Assembly (NCBI GenBank): GCA_903863845.1
Contig: CAIPDP010000053.1
Coordinates: 1 to 48,111 of the forward strand
DNA length: 48,111 bases
From: an uncultured Mucilaginibacter sp.
GTDB taxonomy: Bacteria > Bacteroidota > Bacteroidia > Sphingobacteriales > Sphingobacteriaceae
Direction of reading: 5' to 3'
The notes under the pieces were generated by a model that saw only the letters and a program-made list of their open reading frames with translations, had not been told where the DNA came from and searched no databases. This document shows positions 32,638 to 43,200 of this stretch, piece after piece. The number at the start of each line of letters is the position of its first letter. The stretch's first letter is position 1. Both the position numbers and the translations under genes were made by a program.

Positions 32638-34557
32638 TCAATTTGCTTTCGCTCTTTTCAGTACGATCTGTTCGTCAAGCATATCGTACATTCGTTTATA
32701 AAATTCACGCAGATCAGGGTATTCGGCTTTTGAATACCTCGTGCGGGTAACGTAGATCTCGTAGCGCAAAGCAAGATTTCCATCTTCTTCAACTTGAAGC
32801 GTTCTTCTGAATTTTATGCCTTTATCAGGCATGATGAGCGTAATATTTTTAGGGATCGATTCGACAGCATATCCGGCAGGTAATTTATAATTCGCTGCAA
32901 TAACACGCTTGTTTCCATAACCAAAATCGATCAATCCACTGCGCGTTTCGCTTAAAAACGGGTTGGTATGCATTGGAGTGAAGATATTCGGATTGAAAAA
33001 TATATAGTTATCCGTACTGGTCAAATCATCGGAAAAGTCAAAACTTTGTAACAGAGGCAGGGTGTCGGTCTGCATATTTTCCAACTTCAGGTTAGTAATT
33101 TTCAATACGTTATTACCACCCGTAAGGTATTCTTTGAATTTTTCATCGCCCGAACGTTTATAGAGCTCAAGTTCCTTCGTTCGATCATAGGCAAAACTGG
33201 CGATCTGTGCTGTACCCTTCATTTTCGCTTCCGGACTCAGGTCGGCATTGATCAGGATAGTTTCCCGGGCATTGTTTTTACATTCAATAAAAACCATCTT
33301 ATTATTGCCCTTATCTTTATCAAGCATCAGGCCGTATGAATTTAGCAACTCAAAAGGCACCTGGTTGTAAGTGTTAAACCGGTCTGTCGCATCCAAAATA
33401 TAGTAGTTATCATCGGGTGTTGGCACATAGGTTACCAGTTTGTTGATCATGAATCGATCAACAAATTCAGGTTCTATCAAACCATTGTCGCGGGTACTTA
33501 CCAGCATAGGATAAGCTTCGACACCGCTTTTCTTTAGCAGATGATACAGGATTGCATTAACCTCGGCTGAATTACCTACACGCTTTTTCCAGGCATTTTT
33601 TATACCATCTTTTGATCCCCAGCTGGTAAAGCCATTCCACCCTATCGTGCTCTTGACCGTGTTATAGACGTAAGCTATTTTTGCTTCAGTTGACTTTAAT
33701 GATTGCGCATGTTTGACCAGAGTGTCCTCATCACTCAGGTGTTGGTCCAATTCTTTAAAATATTCTTTTTCATTGGTCAGTTTTTTTCCTATTGATTCCC
33801 AGGTGTCGTTCAATTGAATCATTTTCCCATCATAATCTTGTATGGCTGTCAACAACAGGGAAACACTTTGCTTGGCATCGCCAGGCGCGCGCATATAGGC
33901 TTCATCCTTCGTTGAGGGCATTTCAGAAGCCGCCCATATATGTCCCCCGATCAGCAAAGTATCTTTAGAAAAGGGACGAACAACCCGGGTAAGTGCTTTA
34001 AACTGTAACCTTGAATTGAAAAATGCATCCATCTCGCTATAGCGCGTAGGTAAGTCCGATTGGAAATACCAGGCAGGGAAGTTGGTGGCTATAGTACGTG
34101 CCATTACATACCTGTACTCGATCACCGATCCGGGTTTTACTGCGGGAAACGAAATCACCAAAGCATCTTTGGTACGATCAGTATGCTCGGCAAATATCTG
34201 CTTAGGGTCCACTTTCGTGATCACAATTTTACCTTTCTCAAGGTTGATTGTCTGGGCTTCTATGTCATACACGTGATCAACGCCATACATATTATCATAC
34301 TCTATCCTTACATTACCCGCATCCTTCGCTTTTTCATTAAATATTTTGATTCTTTTATGCCGCTCCATCGTAAGTGTCCCCATCAGGCTAAACACAACAC
34401 GAACACGGTCAAATAGCACCATGGCATTGGCATCTTTTTCAAAACTGCAGGTATTTAGTTTTAGATCGGAGGTGTCAATATTTCCATAACCCCGGGTTTG
34501 GGATGTGGCAATTTGCGCGATTGTGACCAGGATAATTAGCAAAAGTATATTCTTCAC
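32638..34557 (-). CDS. DUF3857/transglutaminase-like secreted protein, catalytic Cys replaced by Ser
   Basis: Start placed at GTG 34557, which gives the signal peptide (M)KNILLLIILVTIAQIATSQ and 640 residues like the paralogues; the longer frame to 34686 would overlap the divergent DUF1800 gene. The transglutaminase Cys position reads VGNSAEVNAILYHLL (Ser about 330) and the His is missing (RFMINKLVTYVP). YILDAT is kept. First gene of the three-gene run. Ser could in principle still act as nucleophile, but without His this is unlikely. Confidence 0.86.
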   Translation of the reverse strand: MKNILLLIILVTIAQIATSQTRGYGNIDTSDLKLNTCSFEKDANAMVLFDRVRVVFSLMGTLTMERHKRIKIFNEKAKDAGNVRIEYDNMYGVDHVYDIEAQTINLEKGKIVITKVDPKQIFAEHTDRTKDALVISFPAVKPGSVIEYRYVMARTIATNFPAWYFQSDLPTRYSEMDAFFNSRLQFKALTRVVRPFSKDTLLIGGHIWAASEMPSTKDEAYMRAPGDAKQSVSLLLTAIQDYDGKMIQLNDTWESIGKKLTNEKEYFKELDQHLSDEDTLVKHAQSLKSTEAKIAYVYNTVKSTIGWNGFTSWGSKDGIKNAWKKRVGNSAEVNAILYHLLKKSGVEAYPMLVSTRDNGLIEPEFVDRFMINKLVTYVPTPDDNYYILDATDRFNTYNQVPFELLNSYGLMLDKDKGNNKMVFIECKNNARETILINADLSPEAKMKGTAQIASFAYDRTKELELYKRSGDEKFKEYLTGGNNVLKITNLKLENMQTDTLPLLQSFDFSDDLTSTDNYIFFNPNIFTPMHTNPFLSETRSGLIDFGYGNKRVIAANYKLPAGYAVESIPKNITLIMPDKGIKFRRTLQVEEDGNLALRYEIYVTRTRYSKAEYPDLREFYKRMYDMLDEQIVLKRAKAN

Positions 34558-34659
34558 TTTTACAAGGTTTAGAGCTTGCAGATGTAATAATAGAAATTTA
34601 TTCAGAAATTTAAAAATATCGATTTTAAACCTGTTTGCTCCTAATGAGTCAAATTTAGT

Positions 34660-36039
34660 ATGGATGATCTGAGACCTATAAAACATTTATATGCCAGGGC
34701 AGGCTTCGGCCTTCGTTTTGCCGACCTTAAAAAAGCAAAACGCACTTCGATAAGCAGGGCGGTAAAAGATTTATTCAATTCATCTGAAACCGACCAATCA
34801 CTTAAGGTAGTACAGTCAAACCTGGATGTGATGGCTGTAATGAGGGCTGATGCTGATGCCAAAAAAATGCTGTTACAGCAACAACGCCAGTTGGAAAAAG
34901 ACCTCAATTTGAGCTGGTTCAACCAGCTCAATACTACCGAAACAGTATTGCGCGAGAAAATGACGCTGTTTTGGCATAACCATTTTGCTTGCCGCATTAA
35001 CAATGCAGCTTATGCCCAGCAACTGAATAATATACAGCGCAGCAATGCCCTTGGTAATTTCAGGGAACTGGTATTGCAGGTTTCCAAATCGCCGGCAATG
35101 CTGCAATTTTTAAACAACCAGCAGAACCGGAAAAATCATCCCAATGAAAACTTTGCCCGCGAGTTGATGGAACTTTTTACCATTGGACGCGGCAATTATA
35201 CCGAGCAGGATGTAAAAGAATCGGCAAGGGCCTTTACGGGTTGGGGCTTCGATAAAGACGGGCATTTTATCGATCGGCCGTTTCAACATGACGGGGGCCC
35301 GAAAACTTTCCTCGGTAAGTCGGGTAATTTTAGTGGAGAGGATATCATCAACATTCTGCTCGAGCAAAAGCAAACCGCCCGGTTCATTTGCGGTAAATTA
35401 TATAAATACCTGGTTAACGAGGTGCCCGACACCGTTCATATCAACGCGATGGCAGATCTTTTTTATGCGAATAAATACGAGATCAAACCATTGCTGGAAT
35501 ATGTTTTTAACGCCGACTGGTTTTATGAAGAAAAAAATATCGGCAACCTTGTTAAGTCGCCGGTTGAACTGGCAGTTGGCTTAAGCCGGCAGTTTTATAT
35601 CACCTATCAGCATCCCGAAGTATTGCTCGAGTTTCAGCGCACGCTGGGTCAGACATTGTTTAATCCGCCGAATGTTTCCGGATGGCCGGGCGGACGAAAC
35701 TGGATCGACAGCTCCTCGCTGATGTATCGCTTAAAAATACCTTCGCTGGTGCTAAATGGCGGTTTGATCGATTTTGCCGGCAAAGCCGACCCCGAAGATG
35801 AGGCTTACCTGGCAGCAACACGCAACCGGCAAACTGCCGTTAATACCCGCGTACAAACGCTGCCCGACTGGGATAAGTTTTTAGACGGAATGCCTAAACA
35901 TTTATCCAATGTTGAAATTGCACAATTCCTGCTCGAGCCGAAAATGGGTCAAACTGTGCAGAACGCGGTTGTACAAGCGGCAGATTTAAAAACCCTGGCG
36001 ATAGAGATCGTTTCTACGCCGGAATATCAACTTTGCTAG
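34660..36039 (+). CDS. DUF1800 domain protein
   Basis: 459 residues. The family marks are visible: IKHLYARAGFGLRFADL, TLFWHNHFACR, NENFARELMELFTIGRGNY, ARAFTGWGF, FNPPNVSGWPGGRNW. No clear signal peptide. DUF1800 and DUF1501 proteins are usually encoded side by side, as here (120 nt apart), and are thought to act together at the cell envelope; no biochemical function is established. It is divergent from the transglutaminase-like cluster. Confidence 0.92.
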   Translation: MDDLRPIKHLYARAGFGLRFADLKKAKRTSISRAVKDLFNSSETDQSLKVVQSNLDVMAVMRADADAKKMLLQQQRQLEKDLNLSWFNQLNTTETVLREKMTLFWHNHFACRINNAAYAQQLNNIQRSNALGNFRELVLQVSKSPAMLQFLNNQQNRKNHPNENFARELMELFTIGRGNYTEQDVKESARAFTGWGFDKDGHFIDRPFQHDGGPKTFLGKSGNFSGEDIINILLEQKQTARFICGKLYKYLVNEVPDTVHINAMADLFYANKYEIKPLLEYVFNADWFYEEKNIGNLVKSPVELAVGLSRQFYITYQHPEVLLEFQRTLGQTLFNPPNVSGWPGGRNWIDSSSLMYRLKIPSLVLNGGLIDFAGKADPEDEAYLAATRNRQTAVNTRVQTLPDWDKFLDGMPKHLSNVEIAQFLLEPKMGQTVQNAVVQAADLKTLAIEIVSTPEYQLC

Positions 36040-36048
36040 TTAGCAATG

Positions 36049-36145
36049 TGTGAATGAGTGAGTGAATTTTTGTTTGCCAACTCATTAATTAAAAAAACTA
36101 CTAAATGATTTAACCACTCTCTAACTCACTCATTCACTAATTCAC
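36049..36145. repeat. Word-type dyad between the DUF1800 and DUF1501 genes
   Basis: Left arm at 36049-36065 (GTGTGAATGAGTGAGTGA) and right arm at 36122-36145 (TAACTCACTCATTCACTAAT and beyond) use the same words as the dyad at 26754-26887. The right arm ends about 14 nt before the DUF1501 start codon. Confidence 0.7.
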
Positions 36146-36158
36146 TAATTAAAAAAGC

Positions 36159-37358
36159 ATGAAACGTCGCGATTTTCTAAGAAACACCGCCCTGGCTTCC
36201 GGAGCTTTTATGGTTCCGGCATTTTTGAAACCGCTGGAGGCCCTGGCTTCCACCCAGATGAATGGTCAGCGTAACCTGGTGATCATCCAGCTTTCTGGTG
36301 GCAACGATGGTTTAAATACGATCGTACCTTTTGGCGACGACAGCTATTACCAAAAGCGCGGCAGCATTGCCATTAAACCCTCAGATATTATTAAGCTGGA
36401 TGACATGCAGGGTTTCAATCCTGGGCTATCTCCGCTTAAAGAGTTGTACGACCAGGGTTGGATGAGCATAATCAATTCGGTGGGTTACGCAAATCCCGAC
36501 CGTTCGCATTTCCGTTCGATGGACATTTGGCAAACTGCCAGCGATTCGAACCAATTTCTGAGTACGGGATGGATCGGTCGCTACCTCGACTCCAGCTGCC
36601 AGACCTGTCGCAATCCTTATACCGCAATTGAAGTTGATGATACTTTGTCGCTCGCACTGAAAGGATCATCCATGAAGGGCATTGCTGTTCAGGATCCAGC
36701 CAAACTGTACCAGGAAACGCGCGAGCCTTTTTTCAGGGACCTGGCCCACGATGCCCAGGGCGAACACCTGAACGAGGACAACCTGGGTTATTTGTACAAA
36801 ACGATGGTCGAGACCTATTCCTCGGCAGAATATATCCAGCAGACCTCTAAAATATATGCCGTAAAAGGCACTTATCCCAACACCCAACTCGGCAACCAGT
36901 TGAAAACCATATCGAAATTCATCAATTCAGGTTTAAGCACGCGTGTTTACTATGTTTCGCTGAGCGGTTTCGACACGCATGTGGGGCAGCAAAACCAGCA
37001 AAACAAACAACTCAGCACCTACGCCGATGCGGTGGCTGCCTTTATAAAAGATTTGAACCAGACCGGTAAACTCAATGATACGCTTGTGATGACCTTTTCA
37101 GAATTCGGGCGCCGGGTCGAACAAAATGCCAGCAATGGTACCGATCATGGAACGGCGAATAATGTATTGCTCTTCGGCGGTCAGATCAAAAAGCCGGGCA
37201 TATTTAATGAAGCACCTAACCTCAGCGACCTGGATAATGGCGATTTGAAATACCAAATAGATTTTCGCCAGGTATACGCGACAATGCTCGATAAATGGCT
37301 GGGCGTAAATAATGCACAGGTGCTGGGGAAAAACTTCGCGGGATTGGCTGTTGTTTGA
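36159..37358 (+). CDS. DUF1501 domain protein with twin-arginine-type signal
   Basis: 399 residues. The N-terminus MKRRDFLRNTALASGAFMVP has the RRxFL core of Tat signal peptides. DUF1501 parts include VIIQLSGGNDGLNTIVPFGD, GFDTHVGQQ and TFSEFGRRVEQNASNGTDHG, which resemble the alkaline phosphatase/sulfatase-like fold with a metal-binding C-terminal DHG. Likely exported folded by the Tat system (tatC is at 5626). It pairs with the DUF1800 gene. Substrate unknown. Confidence 0.92.
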   Translation: MKRRDFLRNTALASGAFMVPAFLKPLEALASTQMNGQRNLVIIQLSGGNDGLNTIVPFGDDSYYQKRGSIAIKPSDIIKLDDMQGFNPGLSPLKELYDQGWMSIINSVGYANPDRSHFRSMDIWQTASDSNQFLSTGWIGRYLDSSCQTCRNPYTAIEVDDTLSLALKGSSMKGIAVQDPAKLYQETREPFFRDLAHDAQGEHLNEDNLGYLYKTMVETYSSAEYIQQTSKIYAVKGTYPNTQLGNQLKTISKFINSGLSTRVYYVSLSGFDTHVGQQNQQNKQLSTYADAVAAFIKDLNQTGKLNDTLVMTFSEFGRRVEQNASNGTDHGTANNVLLFGGQIKKPGIFNEAPNLSDLDNGDLKYQIDFRQVYATMLDKWLGVNNAQVLGKNFAGLAVV

Positions 37359-37383
37359 TGGGGGGCTGAAAGATCGGATCAAA

Positions 37384-37420
37384 ACAGATTTGCGAAGTTT
37401 TAAAAACTTCGCAAATCTGT
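37384..37420. repeat. 37-nt perfect palindrome, copy C (variant arms)
   Basis: Arms ACAGATTTGCGAAGTTTT and its exact complement around one A. It shares the core GAAGTTTTAAAAACTTC with copies A and B, but the outer arm reads GATTTGC instead of GACTTAC and every change is matched on the other arm. It lies between the convergent DUF1501 and barrel-protein genes and could terminate both. Confidence 0.85.
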
Positions 37421-37497
37421 TAGCTTGTATTCTTTTCAACACGATGCATCATTCGGGCTCTCGATTGCTATCGTGATATAGGATTCAGACTTCCGGA

Positions 37498-38073
37498 TCA
37501 AAGAAATTTAAACCCGACACTCAAAGCCCACAGGCTTTGCTTTTGTCCGAAGTTTGGGTTAATTTTGTTCAGGCTTCCTTCGTAACGCAGGTCGACGGTT
37601 AAAACACTGATGTCTACACCCGCTCCAGCCTGGTATCCTATTGTACTGCTGTTGTATTTACCAAAATCAAGATAAGCTGCCTGAAAAGTCTGGGAGAAAC
37701 TCTCGCTTTTGTCAACAATATAGGTATACTCCGGACCGGCCATTAACCTGAAATTCAGAGCATCCGGACCGAATTTATAGCCCAGTAACACTGGCACTGT
37801 AAGATTGGTAAATTTAATATTTGCAGATGCACTGTTATCGTTGGTGCTGATATTACCGCCTGTACTGCTCAGATAAACTTCGGGTTGCAGGTAAAATGCG
37901 CTACCGAAACGGGCAAACACCCCCGCCTGATAGCCAGTCTTGGTCGAGCTTTTGAAATTGTCGGCATTAATGTTGGAAAAGTTTACGCCACCTTTTACGC
38001 CAAGGGAAAACTGGGCCTTTGCACTCATCGCTACCGCCACCAGCATGATGGCACTTAAAAGAAATTTTTTCAT
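37498..38073 (-). CDS. Outer-membrane beta-barrel protein, porin family
   Basis: 191 residues with signal peptide MKKFLLSAIMLVAVAMSAKA. The start of the mature part (QFSLGVKGGVNFSNI) and the alternating strands to the C-terminal FKF-L are typical of the small barrel family PF13568-like proteins of Bacteroidota. It ends in an aromatic/hydrophobic residue pair as outer-membrane proteins do. No ligand can be proposed. Confidence 0.88.
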   Translation of the reverse strand: MKKFLLSAIMLVAVAMSAKAQFSLGVKGGVNFSNINADNFKSSTKTGYQAGVFARFGSAFYLQPEVYLSSTGGNISTNDNSASANIKFTNLTVPVLLGYKFGPDALNFRLMAGPEYTYIVDKSESFSQTFQAAYLDFGKYNSSTIGYQAGAGVDISVLTVDLRYEGSLNKINPNFGQKQSLWALSVGFKFL

Positions 38074-38172
38074 AATATTTAAAGTTTATTTTTTTAAAAA
38101 CTGTTAAGACCGATAAAGGTTTCAATTATTTGATATCCGAATAATTTGCAGATGCCAACAACAGATTTTTTC

Positions 38173-38180
38173 TATTTTTG
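38173..38180 (+). promoter_or_regulatory. -7 box (TATTTTTG) of the CsbD-like gene
   Basis: Perfect TAnnTTTG. A TTG lies 24 nt upstream (slightly long spacing). The predicted transcript start near 38186 lies after the ATG at 38178, so the ATG at 38199 is the usable start. Confidence 0.55.
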
Positions 38181-38198
38181 CAGAAACATAAATTCACT

Positions 38199-38414
38199 AT
38201 GGCAGAGATCAGTATTAGTAACAAAGACTGGCCGCGCATAAAGATCAAATTGCAGCGCAAATACAACGATTTGACCGATGAACAACTTCAATATACTGAG
38301 GGGCAGGAAGAACAACTGATCAGCAAGGTTTCTGAACTGGTTCACCGGGATCGTGCCTATGTAGTATTCACCCTTAAAAAGGCTTTGGTGAATATTGATA
38401 ACAATCGTTTGTAG
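38199..38414 (+). CDS. Small CsbD-like protein
   Basis: 71 residues from ATG 38199 (MAEISISNKDWPRIKIKLQ). The pattern W-x2-IKxKLxxKYxxLTDxxLxxxxGxxxxLxxKxxE resembles the CsbD general-stress protein family, as does the size. No signal peptide. The function of CsbD proteins is unknown. The start is supported by the -7 box at 38173. Confidence 0.7.
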   Translation: MAEISISNKDWPRIKIKLQRKYNDLTDEQLQYTEGQEEQLISKVSELVHRDRAYVVFTLKKALVNIDNNRL

Positions 38415-38460
38415 TTAATCATATTCTCAGGACATGTCTTGCGAATACCCCTGAACTGCT

Positions 38461-39066
38461 ATGATAACCACCATCATTTTCGATCTCGGCGCTGTATTGA
38501 TCGACTGGAACCCCCGATTGATGTACCGCACTTTGTTTGATGATGAAGCTGAGATGGAAAAGTTCCTGGCTGAGGTCGCCACTTCCGACTGGAACGAAGA
38601 ACAGGATGCCGGCAGGCCACTGCTGGAAGGCACCGAAATACTAATACAGCAATTCCCCGAACATGAACACCTGATCCGTGCCTTTTACGGCCGCTGGGAC
38701 GAGATGCTGGGCGAAGCTTTTCATGATACGGTAGCCATATTCAAAAAACTAAAAGAGAGCGGCAAATACAAGATCTACGCCCTCACCAACTGGTCGGCCG
38801 AAACTTTTCCGGTTGCAAAGGCAAGATTTGAGTTTCTGAACTGGTTTGATGGCATCGTGGTATCAGGCGAAGAAAAAATGCGCAAGCCAACCCCCAAATT
38901 TTATCATATTCTGCTTAACCGTTACGAGGTAAACGCTCAGGAATGTTTATTTATAGACGACAATTACCGTAATATTTTGGCCGCAGAGAAGATCGGGATC
39001 GAGTGTATTCATTTTACTTCGGCTGAGGCATTGGAGCAGGAATTGAGTAAAAGGGGCGTGCTTTAG
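38461..39066 (+). CDS. HAD-family phosphatase (YihX-like)
   Basis: 201 residues. Motif I is IIFDLGAVLIDWNP with nucleophile D8; the second position is Gly, as in YihX-type alpha-D-glucose-1-phosphate phosphatases, not the usual Asp. Motif II YALTNWSAETF, motif III Lys in GEEKMRKPTP, and motif IV LFIDDNYRN are present. The substrate is likely a small phosphorylated sugar or nucleotide. It is convergent with metF across 61 nt that contains only a 13-nt palindrome (39083-39095). Confidence 0.9.
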   Translation: MITTIIFDLGAVLIDWNPRLMYRTLFDDEAEMEKFLAEVATSDWNEEQDAGRPLLEGTEILIQQFPEHEHLIRAFYGRWDEMLGEAFHDTVAIFKKLKESGKYKIYALTNWSAETFPVAKARFEFLNWFDGIVVSGEEKMRKPTPKFYHILLNRYEVNAQECLFIDDNYRNILAAEKIGIECIHFTSAEALEQELSKRGVL

Positions 39067-39127
39067 AGGAAAATTTACCGCTACAAAAGTTTTGTCAATG
39101 ACAACTACTTAATGCAGGAATCATTTG

Positions 39128-40081
39128 CTAGAATATCGCTTCCGCAATCTTCCTTGTAGGCCCGGGGTTACTCATGGTATAAAAATGCAATACGGGGGCA
39201 CCAACGGCAACCAGTTCTTTACACTGATTGATCATCCACTCGATACCAGCTTCTTTCACTTCTTTCTCAGATTTACAATTATTGATGAGGTCGCTCAGGT
39301 CTTCGGGGATATCAATATGGAATATTTTAGGCAAGCTGATCAATTGTTTGGAGGATGTGATCGGCTTTAGTCCTGGTATAATAGGAACTGTGACGCCGTT
39401 CTCGCGGCAGAGTTTCACAAATTCCACATACTTGCTGTTATCAAAAAACATCTGGGTAACAATAAAATTGGCACCCATTTCAACTTTTTGCTTAAGGTAT
39501 TTGAAATCAGTTTTCAGGTTTGGTGCTTCAAAATGCTTTTCGGGATAACCCGCTACGCCAATGCAAAAGTCGGTATTAGCCACTTCATGATCTTCGTACA
39601 GATACTTGCCCGAATTCATATTCACGACTTGTTCCAGCAATTCAGTCGCATGTGCGTGACCGCCCGGTGTTGGTATGAACCCCGAATCCGCCATGCGCGA
39701 ATCGCCCCGCAATACCAATACATTATCGATACCCAAAAACTGCAGATCGATGAGTGCATTTTCCGTTTCCTCTTTAGTAAAGCCCCCACAGATGAGGTGA
39801 GGTACGGCATCCACTTTATACCGGTTCATGATGGCAGCACAGATCGCTACAGTTCCCGGACGCTTGCGGTAGGAAACCTTTTCTAACAAGCCATTATCGT
39901 GCTGCTTATAAATATAATCTTCGCGATGATAGGTTACATCAATAAACGGCGGATTAAAGTCCATTAAAGGATCAATGGCATTGTAAATGCTTTGTATGCT
40001 ATGTCCTTTTACCGGCGGCAGCAGTTCGAAAGAGAAAAGTGTTTTGCCTTTGGCAGCGTTAATGTGTTCGGTTATCTTCAT
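39128..40081 (-). CDS. metF: 5,10-methylenetetrahydrofolate reductase
   Basis: Start placed at ATG 40081 (MKITEHINAAKGKTLFSFELLPP), the usual MetF start; seven upstream codons are dropped. 318 residues. Family marks: FSFELLPPVKG, FIDVTYH, HLICGGFTKEE, VLVLRGD, GANFIVTQMFFD. FAD enzyme that makes 5-methyltetrahydrofolate, the methyl donor of MetH, whose gene lies 156 nt upstream on the same strand. It may be read through from metH, so the SAM riboswitch could control both. Confidence 0.95.
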   Translation of the reverse strand: MKITEHINAAKGKTLFSFELLPPVKGHSIQSIYNAIDPLMDFNPPFIDVTYHREDYIYKQHDNGLLEKVSYRKRPGTVAICAAIMNRYKVDAVPHLICGGFTKEETENALIDLQFLGIDNVLVLRGDSRMADSGFIPTPGGHAHATELLEQVVNMNSGKYLYEDHEVANTDFCIGVAGYPEKHFEAPNLKTDFKYLKQKVEMGANFIVTQMFFDNSKYVEFVKLCRENGVTVPIIPGLKPITSSKQLISLPKIFHIDIPEDLSDLINNCKSEKEVKEAGIEWMINQCKELVAVGAPVLHFYTMSNPGPTRKIAEAIF

Positions 40082-40170
40082 TTGTGATCCGGTATGGGTC
40101 AAATATAGTTAAATTGTGATTTGCGAGGCCTACAGGATCCTAGCCGTGTTATTGCAGCTTAAAGGCATGC

Positions 40171-40208
40171 CTTGCGATTGCCACGTCATTTCATTCCTCG
40201 CAATGACA
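40171..40208. repeat. Interspersed repeat between metH and metF
   Basis: Short element with ends TTGCGA (40172-40177) and TCGCAA (40198-40203) around ccacgtcatttcattcc, followed by CAATGACA. Sequences of this type (TGTCATTGCGAGGAA...) are common dispersed intergenic repeats in many bacteria. No gene is present between the two met genes. Confidence 0.5.
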
Positions 40209-40237
40209 GCTTTTTTATGATTCGATCAACAAACTCC

Positions 40238-43200
40238 TCAATAATTTAAATTCGGTCCCAGCCAACGCTCAGCTTCCTCCAGGGAAATGCCTTTTCGTTT
40301 GGCATAATCTTCCACCTGGTCTCTGCCGATCTTACCCAAACCAAAATACCTCGATTGCGGGTGCGCAAAATAAAATCCGCTAACCGATGCTGCCGGCGTC
40401 ATCGCCAGGCTTTCGGTAAGGAACATTTTTGCATTGTCGCCGGCCTTCAACAGTTCAAATAAAGTCGTTTTTTCGGTATGATCGGGGCAGGCAGGATAGC
40501 CCGGGGCAGGACGAATTCCCTGATAGCTTTCTTTGATCAGATCATCCGTACTTAAAGCTTCATCAGCTGCATAACCCCAATATTCTCTGCGAACCAATTC
40601 GTGCATCTTTTCTGCAAATGCTTCTGCAAGGCGGTCGGCCAGCGCTTTGGCCATGATGCTGTTATAATCGTCGTGATCTTTTTCAAACTGGGCCACTAAC
40701 GCATCGCAGCCGATACCGGTAGTTACTGCAAAACCGCCAAAATAGTCGGGAATACCGCTATCTTTTGGTGTGATGAAATCTGATAGCGCATAATAGGGTT
40801 CGCCTTTAACCTTTTCGGCTTGCTGGCGCAGGGTATAAATATTGTTTAAAACCTTTGTCCGGCTTTCGTCCGAGTACAATTCAATATCATCACCAATACT
40901 GCTGGCTGGCCAGAAGCCAATGACACCATTAGCTTGCAGCAGTTTTTCATCTACTATCTTTTTCAACAATGCCTGTGCATCATCAAAAAGCTTTTTGGCT
41001 TCTACACCCACGAACTTATCATGGAATATTTTCGGATAGCTGCCACGAAGTTCCCAGGTATGGAAAAATGGCGTCCAGTCGATATAAGGCATCAGTTCTT
41101 CCAGCGGGTAGGCTTCAAAAACTTTTGTACCGGTAAACTTAGGCTTAGGCGCAACCGAGCTATTCAGCTCAAGCTCCAATTTTTGACTCCGAGCATCTTC
41201 AATACTCACAAAACGTTTATCCGAACGCTTGTTGAGGTGTGCCTCACGTGCTTTTTCGTATTCGTCTTTAATAGTCTGGATATAGTTATCGCGGGTATCC
41301 CGGTTCATCAGGTTACTGCAAACCGTAACACTACGCGAAGCATCCAGCACATGAACCGCAGCGCCTGAATAGTTTGGCGCCACCTTAACCGCCGCATGAA
41401 TACGCGAGGTAGTTGCCCCACCAACCAATAAAGGAATTGTGAAACCCTCACGCTCCATTTCTTTAGCGAAATGCACCATCTCATCCAGCGAAGGGGTGAT
41501 CAGGCCGCTCAATCCTATAATATCTACATTTTGCTTTTTGGCTTCTTCAATAATGCGTTGTGCTGGTACCATCACCCCGAGGTCTATTACCTCAAAATTA
41601 TTACAGGCCAATACCACGCCTACAATATTTTTACCGATATCGTGCACATCGCCTTTCACCGTTGCCAATAACACCTTACCAGCGTTGCTGCGCTGGTCGG
41701 CGTCAGCATTATTTGCTTTTTCCAATTCGATGAATGGCAATAAATAGGCCACTGCTTTTTTCATTACCCTCGCCGATTTTACCACCTGCGGCAAAAACAT
41801 CTTGCCCGAACCAAATAGGTCGCCCACGATGTTCATCCCATCCATCAGCGGCCCTTCGATCACATCCAATGGCTTGGGCAACAACTGGCGTGCTTCCTCA
41901 ACGTCTTCGTCCAGATATTCGATGATACCTTTGACCAGCGCATGTGACAAACGCTCTTGTACCGTGCCTTTACGCCACTCTTCATCACGTACAATCTCTT
42001 TGCCTTTTGATTTGATGGTATCCGCAAACTCTACAAGCCGCTCTGTTGCGTCCTGGCGGCGGTTAAGCAGTACGTCCTCTACCCTTTCGAGCAGGTCTTT
42101 GGGTATTTCTTCGTAAACCTCAAGCATTCCGGCATTAACGATACCCATATCCAGCCCTGCTTTGATGGCATGGTACAGGAAGGCCGAATGCATCGCCTCG
42201 CGTACGACGTTATTGCCCCGGAACGAGAAGGAAATATTACTTACCCCACCACTGACTTTGGCCAGGGGCAGATTTTGTTTGATCCAGCGCGTCGCATCAA
42301 TAAAGTCGACCGCATAATTATTGTGTTCTTCCAAACCGGTTGCAACGGTAAGGATATTCGGGTCGAAAATAATGTCCTGCGGCGGGAAGCCTACTTCGCT
42401 CACCAATATATCATAACAGCGCTTGCATATCTCGATGCGGCGGGCTAGCGAGTCGGCCTGACCATTTTCATCAAATGCCATTACCACGACTGCTGCGCCA
42501 TAGCTTAATATTTTACGCGCTTGTTCCTTAAATTTCTCTTCTCCTTCTTTGAGGGATATCGAGTTAACAATACCCTTACCCTGCAAACATTTTAAACCTG
42601 ATTCAATGACGGTCCATTTAGAAGAATCGACCATAATGGGCAGCTTGGCAATATCCGGTTCGGAAGCGATCAGGTTCAGAAAACGCGTCATCGCAGCTTC
42701 TGAGTCGATCATGCCTTCGTCCATATTCACGTCTATCACCTGTGCGCCACCCTCTACCTGCTGGCGGGCAACGGTTAAGGCACCTTCATAGTCTTCGGCC
42801 AGTATCAGTTTAGAGAATTTGGGAGAACCGGTAATATTGGTCCGCTCGCCAATATTTACAAAATTGGTATCCGGCGTAACGTTTACGGCTTCCAAACCGC
42901 TCAGTCGTAAATACGGATCAATTTTTGGTATTGCGCGGGGTTTGCCTTTGGCGGCTTTCTCGACGATATGACGAATATGATCAGGTGTTGTACCACAACA
43001 TCCGCCCACAATATTCACCATGCCATGGGCGATGAAATCTTCAATGAAATGAGCAGTTTCATGCGGCACTTCATCGTAGCCACCAAACTCATTGGGCAAT
43101 CCTGCATTGGGGTAGGCAGAAATAAATACATCCGATTTCTCGGCCAACTCTTCCAGGTGGGGACGCATTTCTTTAGCACCCAGAGCACAATTCAGGCCCA

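Noticed and set aside
39083-39095. Palindrome ACAAAAGTTTTGT between the HAD gene and metF as terminator
   Set aside because: Only six A/T-rich base pairs and no following T-run; too weak to call.
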